NCBI GenBank assembly: GCA_963748205.1
Contig: CAVVIB010000011.1
Location: 1-64,000 of the forward strand
Length of the DNA stretch: 64,000 nt
Source of the DNA: JAIBJN01 sp963748205
Lineage (GTDB): Bacteria > Actinomycetota > Thermoleophilia > Gaiellales > Gaiellaceae
Direction of reading: 5' to 3'
The notes under the pieces are model-generated. The model did no database searches. It worked only from the letters and a program-made list of their open reading frames with translations, and was not told where the DNA came from. Position 1 is the stretch's first letter; each line of letters opens with the position of its first letter. Made by a program: the position numbers and the translations under genes. Shown here one piece after another: positions 31,604-41,435 of the stretch.

Positions 31604-31626
31604 GGGCCGCTCTTGCGGAGCGGCCC
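31604..31626 (+). terminator. Hairpin after sigma/small-gene unit
   Basis: GGGCCGCT pairs with AGCGGCCC over 8 bp around a 7-nt loop, 27 bp after the stop at 31576. No T-run. Confidence 0.55.
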
Positions 31627-31786
31627 ATTCCAGGGAGGTCCCGGCGTGTTGCGGCCTCACGTCGGGAACCAAGTTTGTTTTCGGCAGGTTCTCCGTAGGA
31701 CTTTAGTGTGAATTTTCGAGCCGCTCTCTGACGCCGCCGTCACCACCGGCCGGAAGAGGTAGAGGGCCACGCGCGTTTGAACGCAC

Positions 31787-32266
31787 ATGACAACTCTCGC
31801 ATCGGCTCTCGAAGCCCCGTACAAGCCCCGACACGTCCGCTTCATCCGCAGGGAGGACGTCGAGGGCTGGCAGCTCAAGCTCTACGGCATCGCGGTCAAC
31901 GGCCAGGAGCCGCGGCCCGCCTTCGTCGAGGCGACGCGCGACCTCGCCGCGCAGGTTCTCCCGCAGCCTCCCACGGGCGAGGACCACTACGGCGTCGGGT
32001 TCGCGATCGCCCACGACGCGAGGGCGGTCGGGATCGCGCTCGTCTACTTCTGGAAGTCGGAGAACGAGCTGCACCAGCGGATCTACGTGAGCCCGAAGGA
32101 CGACCCGGCTGCGTTCACGCCGGTCGAGAACCAGCCCGCGGGCTGCGTGTGGGAGCTCGAGGTCGTCGACTTCGAGCGCCGCGCCTGGCTCGAGGACGTC
32201 CTCTCGAACCCGGACGGGCCCGACGTCGACGCCTACCTCGAGCGCAGCTTCTCGCGCGACGTGTAG
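31787..32266 (+). CDS. Hypothetical conserved-type protein (159 aa)
   Basis: Starts MTTLASALEAPYKPRHVRFI, continues VEGWQLKLYGIAVNGQEPRP and EDHYGVGFAIAHDARAVGIA, ends EDVLSNPDGPDVDAYLERSF. Soluble alpha/beta composition with many aromatic residues. I do not recognise a family. The stop codon overlaps the first base of a 15-bp terminator stem. Confidence 0.65.
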   Translation: MTTLASALEAPYKPRHVRFIRREDVEGWQLKLYGIAVNGQEPRPAFVEATRDLAAQVLPQPPTGEDHYGVGFAIAHDARAVGIALVYFWKSENELHQRIYVSPKDDPAAFTPVENQPAGCVWELEVVDFERRAWLEDVLSNPDGPDVDAYLERSFSRDV

Positions 32267-32300
32267 TCGAGGGGGCCGGGACAGGCCCGGCCCCCTCGAC
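32266..32300. terminator. Bidirectional terminator
   Basis: GTCGAGGGGGCCGGG and its exact complement pair over 15 bp around ACAGG, between the convergent genes ending at 32266 (+) and 32307 (-). Serves both directions. Confidence 0.8.
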
Positions 32301-32306
32301 TCACCG

Positions 32307-34633
32307 CTACTTCACGAAGCGGAACCAGGCCGTGTGCACGCTCGCGTCGTCGAGCGTGAGGACGAACTCGCGGCACGTCCCCGCGTAGGCGCCGGGCGGC
32401 GGCCTCCACGGATACGTGTAGCGGTCGAGGTACCGCGTGTAGCTGAGGCTGGTCCAGTGCGGCGTCACGGTCGGCTCGAGCGGGCCGAGCGGCGCCTTCG
32501 TGGCGCAGTCGATCCGCCGCGAGGCGGGCGAGCCGGCGGCGAGGATGTCCAGCCCGCGGTTGCCGCCGAGGCGGAAGTGCATGTTCTGGACGTTGCGGGA
32601 GTCCGCGTCGTTCAAGACCGGCGGGTTCTCGAACGTCGCCAGGAAGCCCTGGAACGGATACTGCACCTGGAGCCTGATCGGAACCGCGATCACGGGCGCG
32701 CCGGCATCGTTGCTGGAGACGCACAGCAGGCCGGTGTAGACGTCCGGTGCAGTGAGCCCGTCAGCAGAGAACGTGACGGTCACGCTCGTGCTCGAGCCCG
32801 ATGGCGTCGTCCCCGAGCTGGGCGCCGTCCGCACCCAGGCGAGGTCGCTCGGCGCCGAGCAGTCGGTCGCCGCCTCGGTGATCGTCCAGCGGAGCGGCTG
32901 GTTCGGCTCGACGGCCTCGTTCCTGATCGTGAGCGGCGCGGTCGTCTCGGTGTCCTCCACCGCCGCGACCGCGAGGCTCGTCGGATCGACTGCAGCGTGC
33001 GGGCACTCCATGAGCCGCAGCCCGTCGACCATCTCCTCCTCGGCCTGGTCGTCGAGCAGCGTCGGGATCAGCCCGCGCAGCGGCTGCGCCATCCGCACCA
33101 GGCGGCCGGCGGGCCGGTCCTGCACGACGATTCCATGCAGGCCGAGGCGGAGGGCCACCGTCCCGTCCGGGTTCGGCCCGGAGTACTGCTCCTCTGTGAG
33201 CAGGTAGCCGCACGGCGGCGTCTCGAGGATGTCGTCCGGGCCGGGCGCGTCCACGTCGGGCGTGCTTGGAAGCGGCGGGAACGCCGGCCACGGGTACGAG
33301 CCGCGGAAGACGATCCGGCCGGTGTTCGACCGCTGGAAGGCGATCGACTGGGCGATCTGGGCCTGGATCGTGGGCAGGTTCGCACGGTGGTACTCGAGCA
33401 CCCGCTTGACGAGCCAGAGCTGGCCGTACGACCGGCGGCGCTGGTTCGCGTCCGTCGTTGCGCCCGGCCGCGTGTTGCCGGCCGTCGCGCGATTCTCCGA
33501 CAGGAGCCCGACGATGTTCTTCAGGCCGAACGTGTTGCGGAGGATCGTCTCCTGGCTCGCTCCTCCGTTCGAGTACGGCCCGGCCCACCAGCCCGCGCCG
33601 GCGGCGTGGTCGTAGAGCCATCCTTCGACAAGCCCGGTCTTCGCCTGCGTGAAGAGGCCCTCGTAGACGTTGAGGTGACGCGAGCTCAGGATCGGCAGGT
33701 CTTCGGTGTCGCCGTTGTGGCCGTCGACTCCGACGTCGGGCGTGTAGTCGCGGAGCAAGGCCGCAAACGCCTTGGTCTCCGGCTCCCGCAGGAGCGAGTG
33801 GTCGCGGTTCAGGTCCTGCCCGTTGATGTTCCCGCGCGTGTCAGCGTTGCGGCCGTCCGGGTTGATCGTCGGGACCATCAGGATCGTGGCCCGCGACATC
33901 AGGTCGACGAGGTTGGGATCGTCCGTGAACGCCAGCTCCCGCGCGAGAACCAGGCACGCCTCGCGCATCGACGGCTCGTCGCCGTGCACGTTGCACTGGA
34001 TGACGACCGTCGGCGAGTCGGAGATCTGCTGCGCCGTCGGGAGGGGCGTCGGGTAGCCGAAGATCATGAGGTGGATCGGCCGTCCCTGGACGCTGCGGCC
34101 GAGCTCCAGCATCCGCAGCCGGTTGCTGGCCGCGTCAACGCGGCCGTGTACGCCCACTCGTTGACGTCGCTCGTGTACTCGAGCCCGCCGGTCTGCTCCC
34201 ACTGAGTCCGCATCGAAGGCCCGCCCGGGCCGGAGCCCCATTGCGGTCTCGTCGTCCCGAACACCGGGTCCGAGAACGGCTGTGGGCTGGTCGTGCCGAA
34301 CCGTGCCCGGACACGCCACTGGTAGCGCCCTCCGAGAACGAAGCCGGACTCGGCGAAGGTCGGCGACTCCGGCCGGATCGTGCGCGTCGGCTGCCAGAGG
34401 CCGACGATGACCGCCGCCCCGGTCGGGACGTTGGCGCCGTCGACCGGCGTGCGCTCGATCTGGTAGTCCGTCGCGCCCGACACAGCCGTCCACGCGAGCG
34501 TGGCGAAGCCGTCGTCCTGCGTGACGGTGAGACCGGTGACCTGGTTCGGCAGCTGCGCGCTCGCGGCTGCCGGAAACGCGAATGCGAAGACCGCCGCGAC
34601 GAGCACGGCGATCGTCCGGAAGCTCCTGGCCAT
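32307..34633 (-). CDS. Secreted M14 zinc carboxypeptidase-like protein with Ig/FN3-like domains (one frameshift)
   Basis: About 775 residues. Signal peptide MARSFRTIAVLVAAVFAFAF, then an FN3-like domain (QVTGLTVTQDDGFATLAWTA, ATDYQIERTPVDG). One missing base near 34137 shifts the frame before NRLRMLELGRSVQGRPIHLM. The M14 zinc site is seen in CNVHGDEPSMREACLVL (HxxE) and a later His in GVDGHNGDTED. The last 200 residues contain an Ig-like module (SVTVTFSADGLTAPDVYTGL) and a strand-rich end. Likely an exported peptidase acting on peptides or peptidoglycan. Confidence 0.82.
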
Positions 34634-34805
34634 GTTCCCCCCATTTCCTGTGGTTCCGCCGAAGGCGGCAGCCGCCGGCCCTCAGCCCGGTGAGCCGAAC
34701 GTCCGCGCGCGGAGGCCACAGGTCCGCGACGCGCGGTGGTCGATGGCGATCACCCCCTCACGGGCGCGCTGCCCGTTCCCCTAGCGTCGTAACGGCGCGG
34801 CGATT

Positions 34806-34994
34806 CTAGACCGGCCGCTGCCGACGCGCGAGGTACGCGGCGAACCGTCCCTCGGTGGTCGCGAGCCAGTCCGTGAACTGCCGCTCGAAGTCAAGCTCGC
34901 GCCGCTCGGCGAATGACGCCTGCGGGCACCGATGCCCAAGTGGCTCGGGGTAGCGCTGATGACAGCGGGCGCAGCGCTCTAGGTCGCTGAACAT
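34806..34994 (-). CDS. Small CxxC/His protein
   Basis: 62 residues from ATG 34994: MFSDLERCARCHQRYPEPLG followed by HRCPQASFAERRELDF, giving C-x2-C-x(n)-H-x-C, a probable single zinc knuckle. The frame is open further upstream but codon usage there is unlike coding sequence. No strong ribosome site. No family assigned. Confidence 0.4.
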   Translation of the reverse strand: MFSDLERCARCHQRYPEPLGHRCPQASFAERRELDFERQFTDWLATTEGRFAAYLARRQRPV

Positions 34995-35058
34995 CGGGGC
35001 GTGCGCGTGTTGCTTTCCATCTCTGTACGACGCACGAGCGCCCGATGTTCTTCCCTCG

Positions 35059-35574
35059 CTACTCCGGCGGCGGGAGATCCAGGCTCGCCCGTACCAGGGC
35101 CGGCAGCCCGCGGTGGGTCGGCAGCGTGGCATCCGCATGAGGCCCGGCGTGGAGCCAGAAGACGAAGCCCTGCGCGCGCCACCAGCGCCATGGATCTTCG
35201 CCGAAGAGCTGGACACCTTCGGCGCTGCCTCGTCGGCGCCACTCTTCCCGTCTCGCCGTTGCAAGGAAGTGCTTCTCGGACATCGGCGTCGCGTGGATGT
35301 AGAAACCGTCGCCGCGGCCTTCCGCAACGAGCGCGCTGCCCGTCTCGTCGGTGATCCGATAGCCGGCCGTTTCCGCGACCAGGCGTACCCATTCGGCTTC
35401 CGGGCATGCCGTCCAGGGCCCGGGCCAGTTCGGCGGACAGTCGTTTGGCCTCCACTCGGTCACCGACAGCGTCGAGCCGCTGACGCTCCGGCCCTCCTTG
35501 GCGGGCCGGTCGGAGGAGTCACACCCGAACACAGTCGCAGCAACCACGAACAGGGCAGAAAGAACGGGCTTCAC
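35059..35574 (-). CDS. Predicted lipoprotein of unknown function
   Basis: 171 residues. GTG start gives VKPVLSALFVVAATVFGCDS, a signal peptide with lipobox VFGC. The mature part has Trp-rich segments EWRPNDCPPNWPGPWTACPE and EDPWRWWRAQGFVFWLHAGP. Membrane-anchored outside the cell. No family recognised. Separate transcript from the phosphoesterase gene 86 bp upstream. Confidence 0.65.
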   Translation of the reverse strand: MKPVLSALFVVAATVFGCDSSDRPAKEGRSVSGSTLSVTEWRPNDCPPNWPGPWTACPEAEWVRLVAETAGYRITDETGSALVAEGRGDGFYIHATPMSEKHFLATARREEWRRRGSAEGVQLFGEDPWRWWRAQGFVFWLHAGPHADATLPTHRGLPALVRASLDLPPPE

Positions 35575-35659
35575 GGTTGGACTACGAGACATCGGCTCGG
35601 CGAGTCCACGGCCTACGGCCCGAGCCGAGCTCGCCTCCGGAGCGTGCGACCGCCGTCTC

Positions 35660-37060
35660 CTACGGCTCGCCCGGCTGGAGGCCCCCAGCGCGGAGTCGCT
35701 TGGCGACGGCGACCACCTCACTCTGGAGGTCCGTCAGCGCCGCGGGCGCTTCCGCCGCGGCCGCTGCGGCCGTCTCTCCGAGCGTGGTCGCGCGGTACGT
35801 CTCCCGCCTCCAGGCGGCGATCTTCTCCACGAGCGCCGAGAGCTGCTGGTTGGAAGCCCGCCCGCGCGGACGGCTCGCAGGCCGCGTCAGCAGGGACCCG
35901 AGGTGGTTCGCCGCGGCGACCCGCGCGCCCATCGACCGCGCCGCCGCTTCGGGGCGCGAGCAGAAGCGCATCAGGATCGTCTTGATGATGGAGGTGTGGT
36001 CGTAGACGACGTGGCTCACGCCACGCTCGACGAACGGCGAGACGACGAGCGCCGGAACGCGCACGCCGTACCGGCGCATGGCGGGCCGGTCGTCCGCAGC
36101 CTTGAACGGTCGCGGGTCGACGTGGTCATAGAAGCCGCCGTGCTCGTCGTAGGTGATCACCAGAAGCGACTTCTTCCACGCCGGGGAGCGCATCACGGCC
36201 GTCAAGAGGCTCAGCACCAGCTCTTGCCCGGCCATGGGTGGCGACGGAGGGTGATCGTCGTTCGACCCGGGCGGGCCAAACAGGCGGAAGTCCACGAAGT
36301 TCGGGTCGATCCAAGAGACCGCCGGCAGCTTCCCCTCCCGCGCATCGTCCAGGAACGTCTGTCGCTCGAACAGCGTCTTGCGGTCGAAGTACGCGAACTC
36401 GTCGTCGTGCTCGAGCCGGTAGCGGCCGTCGATGCCGCGCAGCGTGCCCGGATCGTGCGAGTACCAGCGCCAGGAGACGTCTTCGGCGTCGAGCTTGCGC
36501 ACGAACGACTTGAGGTCGTAGATCGGCGGCCTGCGGTTCGCCGTCGTGCCGTCGGACTCTCCGGTGACGGCGTAGAGCCGGTTCGGCCACGTCGGTCCGG
36601 GGACGGAGCTGAACCACCGGTCGCAGACCTGAAACGAGCGCGCGAGGTAGTCGTAGACAGGGACGTCGTCGGCGCGGAGATATGCGAGGACGAGCGTCGG
36701 GTCGAACTTGAATCCCTTCGGCGGTGGGTTCTCCTTTGAGTTGCGCTCGAACGCCTTGGCGTAGTTCTTGACGAAGCCGGCCATCCCGCCCGCGATCTGC
36801 TCGCGTACGTCGCTCGGGCCGTGGCCGGGGTCGAGCGCCTTCAGGTGGATCTTCCGCCGGCCCAGCGGCCGCACCTTGTGGAACCTGCCGCTGGCGTCCT
36901 CGTTCCCCATGTCCGCCTCGAGCCCGTCTACGCCGGGACGAACACCGTCGAGCTTCAGGTAGCCGAGCATGTGGTCGAACGAGCGGTTTTCCATCATCAG
37001 GACGATCACGTGGTCGATCTTCGAGAGGTTCTGGGCGTCCGTGTCTGCGTCCGTGGTCAT
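35660..37060 (-). CDS. Phosphoesterase of the phospholipase C/acid phosphatase (PF04185-type) family
   Basis: 466 residues. Opens with DHVIVLMMENRSFDHMLGYL, the metal/nucleophile region of this family, and has TYDEHGGFYDHVDPR and FVERGVSHVVYDHTSIIKTI later. Relatives cleave phospholipids or phosphomonoesters, often after export. No signal peptide or Tat motif is visible before the domain (about 15 residues), so it may be cytoplasmic or exported by another route. The C-terminal 90 residues are Ala/Arg-rich helices. Divergent from the acetyltransferase gene at 37222. Confidence 0.85.
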   Translation of the reverse strand: MTTDADTDAQNLSKIDHVIVLMMENRSFDHMLGYLKLDGVRPGVDGLEADMGNEDASGRFHKVRPLGRRKIHLKALDPGHGPSDVREQIAGGMAGFVKNYAKAFERNSKENPPPKGFKFDPTLVLAYLRADDVPVYDYLARSFQVCDRWFSSVPGPTWPNRLYAVTGESDGTTANRRPPIYDLKSFVRKLDAEDVSWRWYSHDPGTLRGIDGRYRLEHDDEFAYFDRKTLFERQTFLDDAREGKLPAVSWIDPNFVDFRLFGPPGSNDDHPPSPPMAGQELVLSLLTAVMRSPAWKKSLLVITYDEHGGFYDHVDPRPFKAADDRPAMRRYGVRVPALVVSPFVERGVSHVVYDHTSIIKTILMRFCSRPEAAARSMGARVAAANHLGSLLTRPASRPRGRASNQQLSALVEKIAAWRRETYRATTLGETAAAAAAEAPAALTDLQSEVVAVAKRLRAGGLQPGEP

Positions 37061-37221
37061 GCGTCCTCCTCAGTCCTCGGTCCTCTCAGGTCGTCACCGC
37101 CCGGGCCGACGGGTAAACGGACGAGCGCAAGAAATTGGACGGGCGCCGACTCACCCCGAGCGGGCGCCCGTGATGGTTAGACGCCGCCCGGCCCGTCGGC
37201 CTTCATGCGTACGCTGCGCAG

Positions 37222-37689
37222 GTGGGCGTGACGATCGAGCGGGTAGCGGCCGAGAACGACGAGATTCGGCAGCTCGTCGCCGAGCTGGATCAGGATCTCA
37301 GCGGTCCCTACCTGCCGGAGCAGCGCCACGCCCTCTCGCTGGATCAGCTCTTCGAGGACAACGTCAGGTTCTTCGCCGCACGCCTCGACGGTGTCGCCGT
37401 CGGCTGCGGCGGGGTCGCCTTCTACGACGGGTTCGCCGAGGTGAAGCGGATGTTCACGCGGCCTACCGCTCGGCGGAAAGGTGTCGCGGCGGCTCTCCTC
37501 CGACGCCTGGAAGGCGAGGCAAGAGAGGCGGGGCACTCGGTTCTCCGGCTCGAGACCGGCATGTACCAGGCCGAGGCCATCGGGTTCTACGAGCGGGCGG
37601 GCTTCGAGCGCTGTGAGGCGTTCGGCGACTATCTCGACCTGTCCCCGCAGGCCGTCGAGACCAGCGTCTTCTACGAGAAGTCGATCTAG
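37222..37689 (+). CDS. GNAT-family N-acetyltransferase
   Basis: 155 residues: CGGVAFYDGFAEVKRMFTRP, RRKGVAAALLRRLEGEAREA (acetyl-CoA loop) and AEAIGFYERAGFERCEAFGD, like the PanZ/ElaA-type small acetyltransferases. GTG start with TACGCT exactly 6 nt upstream and no ribosome site. Substrate unknown. Followed by a 12-bp terminator stem. Confidence 0.88.
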   Translation: MGVTIERVAAENDEIRQLVAELDQDLSGPYLPEQRHALSLDQLFEDNVRFFAARLDGVAVGCGGVAFYDGFAEVKRMFTRPTARRKGVAAALLRRLEGEAREAGHSVLRLETGMYQAEAIGFYERAGFERCEAFGDYLDLSPQAVETSVFYEKSI

Positions 37690-37692
37690 ACA

Positions 37693-37720
37693 CGTGGGGC
37701 CTCCCGGAGGAGGCCCCACG
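37693..37720. terminator. Bidirectional terminator
   Basis: CGTGGGGCCTCC pairs perfectly with GGAGGCCCCACG around CGGA, between the convergent acetyltransferase gene and LVIVD-type paralogue 2. Confidence 0.8.
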
Positions 37721-37741
37721 ATTCTCACGGCGTGAACGCCG

Positions 37742-39310
37742 TTAGTCCATCGTCTGTGGGTTGAGGTGATCGACCGTCCCGCGCCTTCCGGGCCTCTCGA
37801 TGGTCGTCCGGTACACGACCATGCCCTGCGCGAGGCCGTTGTTGGTGACGCCGTCCGACGCGTACACGGGAATCCCGTGCTTGCTGAACATCGGGCCGAC
37901 GTACGGGTACGCGGACCACGTGCCCGAGTTCGACACCGGGTCGTAGTACGCGATCTCCTTCAGCCTGGTCGGCTGGCTGAAGTCGATCACGTTGGCTCCG
38001 CCCGTGTACCAGGCGTTGACGAGCAGGTCGCGCTGGATACCCATCACGGCCATGCCCATGTGGGCGGAGCAGTACTCGCCCGCGGCGGTCGAAGGCCGCA
38101 GATCGCCCACGTGGAACTCGCTCAGGAAGTTGCCCTCCATGTCGGTGAAGAACATCTTCCCGGTCTTGTGCCGTCCTCCGGCCGGGTTCCACGGCCGCGG
38201 GTTGTAGTTCGTCATCGTCGGGCAGCCGGAACCGAACGACTCGTCCACCCAGTTCACGATCGTCTCCGTCGTTGTCGAACATGACCGAGTGGAAGAAGTC
38301 GACCGCCCCCGGGATGTTCCCGGTGCCGCCCGAGCTGACCTCGTCGTCACCGACGAGCATCGGGTTCTGCGGTGTCCGGAATCCCGGTGGATGGGTTGAT
38401 CTCCCACACCTGGCCCTGCTCGGCGCAGGCGCCGCCGGCCAGGTTGTGCTCCATGTGGACGACGATGTCGTGGCAGGCCACCGCGGCGGGCTCGACGCCG
38501 GCGCAGATCCCCTTCTCACACCACTCCATCCGTCCGTCCGGGTCGCCCGGATAGCTGATCCTCGGCGCTGCGATCTCGGTCGTGGCCGCCGGGTTGTTCA
38601 GCGGCACCGACAGGACCTGGATCACGCCGTGCAGCGGACCGGTCGGCGGATCCTCGTCGTACGGGTTCGCCGTGTTCGCGAACTCGGTGTCGCCGCACGT
38701 CGGTCCCGCCCCGAGCGGGTACGAGGACACGTAGACGATCAGGCGCGGGTTCGTCGGATGCTCGGCGAAGCCGGTCCACGCCGTGATCGTGTGGGCACCG
38801 CAGTCGGCGTACTGCATGTCCACGGGCGTGATGGTCGTGAACGGGCTCGCCGGGTTGTCGCTCATCGTGAAGATCCGGACGCCTTCCCAGCCGGTCGGGG
38901 TGCCTCCCGCCACGCGCGCCGCGCCGCAGTTCGGGCGAGGCCATCGTGGTGTCCACGGCCAGGAGCAACAGGTCTGCGACCCCGTTGCCGTTCCGGTCCC
39001 ACAGGATCGGGTCGTTCTGCGCCCCGTCACACGCGAAATCTCTCACCAGCCGCGGAGCGGCGGGATTCTTGATGTCGAAGATCCGCACGCCGCCGCGGGG
39101 CCCGGTTCCGGGCGGGAACCCGGCGCCGCCGGTGTAGTAGCCGACGAAGGCGTGGTTCCCCCAGAAGGCGAGATCCGAATTCGTCGCCTGGTTCGGCGAC
39201 GTGAAGAGCGGCTTCATCTTGAAGGCCTGGTCCGCGACCGGCTGAGCGCCCGCGATCCCGGCGAGAAGCCCTAACGCGGCGACGGTCGAAATGAGTAAGC
39301 GAAATCTCAT
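37742..39310 (-). CDS. Secreted LVIVD-repeat-type protein (paralogue 2, three frameshifts)
   Basis: About 522 residues when repaired. Signal peptide MRFRLLISTVAALGLLAGIA, then LFTSPNQATNSDLAFWGNHA and the same blocks as paralogue 1 at 19852: GGVRIFDIKNPAAPRLVRDF, GCPTMTNYNPRPWNPAGG, EYCSAHMGMAVMGIQRDLLV, ending DHLNPQTMD. Comparison with the paralogue pins extra bases near 38935, 38370 and 38262. Role unknown; extracellular beta-propeller expected. Three small insertions in one gene argue for sequence error or recent decay. Confidence 0.78.
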
Positions 39311-39882
39311 CCTGCCCTTGCACCTCCCATACAAACGGTTGAGGTCCTGTGGTCAGGGACAGCCGGGAGGACTGCGGCTGCGCCGCCGTCGCGTGCCGGG
39401 CCTATCGAACGCAGATTCCGCGTCAGCCACCACGCTGCGCGCCCCTACTAGTTTCTCCCCAGGTCGGCGCGGAGCCTAACGGAGCGGAGCGGCGAAAGCG
39501 AGGGCCGCTCCTTACGGCAAACAAAACTCCCGCTTGAGCGGGGACACCGCGCGAGACGCGAAACGCTTAGGCGAGGTCGCCGACGCGTGGTTTGCCATTG
39601 CCTCGTGAGGAGCAAACTCGGATGACTGGGACGGCTGATCAAGCGCCACCCTGACGGACCAGCGCAGCGGAAGCACCTTTCCGGGTCGGTCAGCCACCGG
39701 GCAGGGCCGGAGAGCTCCGGCCCTGACTATGCAAGCGGTCACCCCTCAGCAGCGCTACCCTGCCTGTGTCGGGTGCGCCCTTTCGGCGCTTCCTGTTCCT
39801 CCGCCGCTCTTGCCCTGGTGCTCGCGGCGTTCGAGCGGTCTCCGCTCCCGGCGGATCTTTCATCCACCGGAAGGGAGTGCCG
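39311..39882. other. Intergenic stretch with hairpins, no gene seen
   Basis: 572 bp before the small gene at 39883. It holds the leader of paralogue 2, a hairpin GGAGCGGC/GCCGCTCC (39486-39511), and hairpin element A1 (39702-39725). Frames of 60-100 codons exist on both strands but lack ribosome sites and coding-like composition. Confidence 0.5.
39702..39725. repeat. Dispersed hairpin family A, copy 1
   Basis: CAGGGCCGGAG and CTCCGGCCCTG, an 11-bp near-perfect palindrome. Shares the core CAGGGCCGG...CCGGCCCTG with copies at 40723-40753 and 40876-40909, and more loosely 42193-42232. Confidence 0.6.
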
Positions 39883-40209
39883 ATGTCGTCTTCCCTCGAA
39901 CGCCTGGCGCGCAACCAGGGCCTCTTTCGCGAGATCAACGAACGGATCAATGAGATCTCTGGCGAGAACGACAAGATCGAGTTCCTGTGCGAGTGCAGCG
40001 ACACTGCCTGCATCGAGACGGTCGAGCTTCGGATCTCCGTATACCAAGAGGTTCGCGCCAACCCGATCCACTTCGTGATCAAGCCTGGCCATGAGATCGA
40101 GGCGATCGAACGCGTGATTGCCGAAGATGGCGGTTACGCCGTCGTCGAGAAGCACAAGGCCGAGGCCGACCTCATCGACATGGATCCGCGATCTGGTACC
40201 GGGAGCTAA
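39883..40209 (+). CDS. Conserved-type actinobacterial protein with CxC motif (108 aa)
   Basis: 108 residues after AAGGGAG. MSSSLERLARNQGLFREINE is followed by FLCECSDTACIETVELRISV and IHFVIKPGHEIEAIERVIAE. This layout (N-terminal helix, CEC-x5-C, strand, PGH) is one I have seen repeatedly in actinobacterial hypothetical proteins, with no known function. The three cysteines could bind a metal. The next gene begins directly at its stop codon. Confidence 0.7.
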   Translation: MSSSLERLARNQGLFREINERINEISGENDKIEFLCECSDTACIETVELRISVYQEVRANPIHFVIKPGHEIEAIERVIAEDGGYAVVEKHKAEADLIDMDPRSGTGS

Positions 40210-40359
40210 GTGACCCTCGGTGAGAGCGACGCCAGCGAAGCACTCGTGACGCTCCGCAAGATGCGGGCCGCCTGCATGGCCGACCCGGGGTGTCCGCCCG
40301 ACGTCCTCCGAGCGTTCAACTTGGTGATCGCCGACTACGAGCGGGAAGCCGCCGCTTAG
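40210..40359 (+). CDS. Small helical protein (49 aa)
   Basis: A 49-codon gene whose GTG follows the upstream TAA without a gap (TAAGTG), so re-initiation is likely. Reads VTLGESDASEALVTLRKMRA, then CMADPGCPP and an amphipathic helix RAFNLVIADYEREAAA. Unknown function. Convergent with a possible small gene whose stop overlaps by 4 nt. Confidence 0.5.
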   Translation: MTLGESDASEALVTLRKMRAACMADPGCPPDVLRAFNLVIADYEREAAA

Positions 40360-40523
40360 CCTGGGTCGAGACCGGCCGCCCCGATCGACTTATCCGTCTC
40401 TCGGTCCGTCGGCCTCGCATCGCCCTCGGGAGGTTCCCGCTCCCCCTCGAGGATCTCGAGCTCGCGGTCATGTTCCTCCCACTCGAGATGCCCCCAAAGA
40501 TCGCTTGCCTCTTCACCCCACAT
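40356..40523 (-). CDS. Possible small acidic protein (55 aa)
   Basis: From ATG 40523, preceded by GAGGACGGGGG: MWGEEASDLWGHLEWEEHDR, then ELEILEGEREPPEGDARPT. Strongly acidic and hydrophilic. Not recognised. Kept because of the ribosome site and composition; could be chance. Confidence 0.35.
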   Translation of the reverse strand: MWGEEASDLWGHLEWEEHDRELEILEGEREPPEGDARPTDRETDKSIGAAGLDPG

Positions 40524-40679
40524 CGTGACCCCCGTCCTCGGATGCTTCGACATCGAGGTACCGCAGGAAGCCGGTATCGAAACCGCTTGCAGCCAGTCGG
40601 GTTTAGCCGCGAGGCCAGCGCGGGAATCTGAGCGGTCAGACGGGCTGCAGTTAGGTGCCGTTGGAACTGGGCCACGGCA

Positions 40680-40753
40680 CCGGGGTCGACACCCTCTTTG
40701 TCCCCCTCACGCGCCCGTTGGATCAGGGCCGGGCTCTGGGGCGCCGGCCCTGA
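40680..40753. repeat. Direct repeat plus dispersed hairpin family A, copy 2
   Basis: Begins with the 19-nt sequence CCGGGGTCGACACCCTCTT, found again exactly at 42149-42167, followed in both places by T(C)TGTCCCCC and, 25-40 nt later, by a long hairpin. Here the stem is TCAGGGCCGG (40723-40732) with CCGGCCCTGA (40744-40753). Confidence 0.65.
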
Positions 40754-40875
40754 GTCTGTGCCACGGTTTCAGGTCGAATCCTGGAGGAATCCCCGATGCA
40801 AGAAACGCGAGCGGGCCGTGTCGCCGCTCGCTCGGGCTTTAGACCCCGGGTCTGGCATCCCCCTCTGCCTCCAGG

Positions 40876-40909
40876 GGTCAGGGCCGGGCGTGGGTCACCG
40901 GCCCTGACC
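40876..40909. repeat. Dispersed hairpin family A, copy 3
   Basis: GGTCAGGGCCGG and CCGGCCCTGACC form a perfect 12-bp stem with a 10-nt loop. Closest in sequence to copy 2, 150 bp away. Confidence 0.65.
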
Positions 40910-41198
40910 TTCCGACCTCTCGATCTCCAGGTTTGTAGTCGCTGAGGTGGTGGGAAACTGATCTCGCGAGGAGAGGACCGGCCGTGCCTCTTACTGCGAC
41001 GAGAGGACGGCCCGTGCAGGAAAAGGAATCAGACCGGCTCGTGGGTGCGTTGTGCGCACCTCGGAGCCATTCGAGCCGGCGACATGGACGGGCTCGATCG
41101 GGATGGACAGGGACGGGCTCAGAAGCGTCGGGTGCGCGCGATGCGGCGGCAGCGCGCCCGACGCTTGTGAACCCTCGAGCGACGATGAAGGAGGAGCA

Positions 41199-41435
41199 GT
41201 GACGGTCGGCGACGCACGTGTGACCTACCACGAGCGCGAAGGTAAGTGGGCCGTTGACGTCGAGGGTGCCGCTTGGGCGGCCTCTCGGCATGACAGGAAG
41301 GCTCGGGCCGAGCGAGCAGGCCTTGCCGTGGCGGAGGCGTGCGGTTCCGATCTGACCGTCCAGGGAAGGGACGGTCGAATCGAAAAGCAGAAGCGGGGTC
41401 GAGCAACGGAGGAGGGGGCATGTACATCGGGATAG
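41199..41435 (+). CDS. DUF2188-like small protein (copy 1)
   Basis: 78 residues from GTG 41199, which follows the ideal AAGGAGGAG. VTYHEREGKWAVDVEGAAWA, then a helix with RKARAERAGLAVAEACGSDL and LTVQGRDGRIEKQKRG; the W-V-x-x-E-G strand and GRDGRI turn are the DUF2188 pattern. Function unknown. A second, diverged copy lies at 41899-42123. Its end overlaps the 21-codon membrane peptide gene by 16 nt. Confidence 0.7.
   Translation: MTVGDARVTYHEREGKWAVDVEGAAWAASRHDRKARAERAGLAVAEACGSDLTVQGRDGRIEKQKRGRATEEGACTSG

Larger units (their letters stand above)
40524..41198. other. Intergenic stretch rich in structured repeats
   Basis: 675 bp with two family-A hairpins and the direct repeat CCGGGGTCGACACCCTCTT. 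Weak candidates are a 49-codon frame at about 40797 with GGAGGAAT upstream and a 72-codon frame at 40984-41202 overlapping the next gene by GTGA; neither has recognisable sequence and I do not call them. Confidence 0.45.

Noticed and set aside
41052..41198. N-terminal extension of DUF2188 copy 1 with a CARC-type motif
   Set aside because: The ideal ribosome site lies inside this extension, so the start at 41199 is much better.
40984..41202. 72-codon gene from GTG 40984 overlapping DUF2188 copy 1 by GTGA
   Set aside because: A fair ribosome site exists but the sequence is low-information Arg/Ser/Gly and overlaps no recognisable domain; left uncalled.
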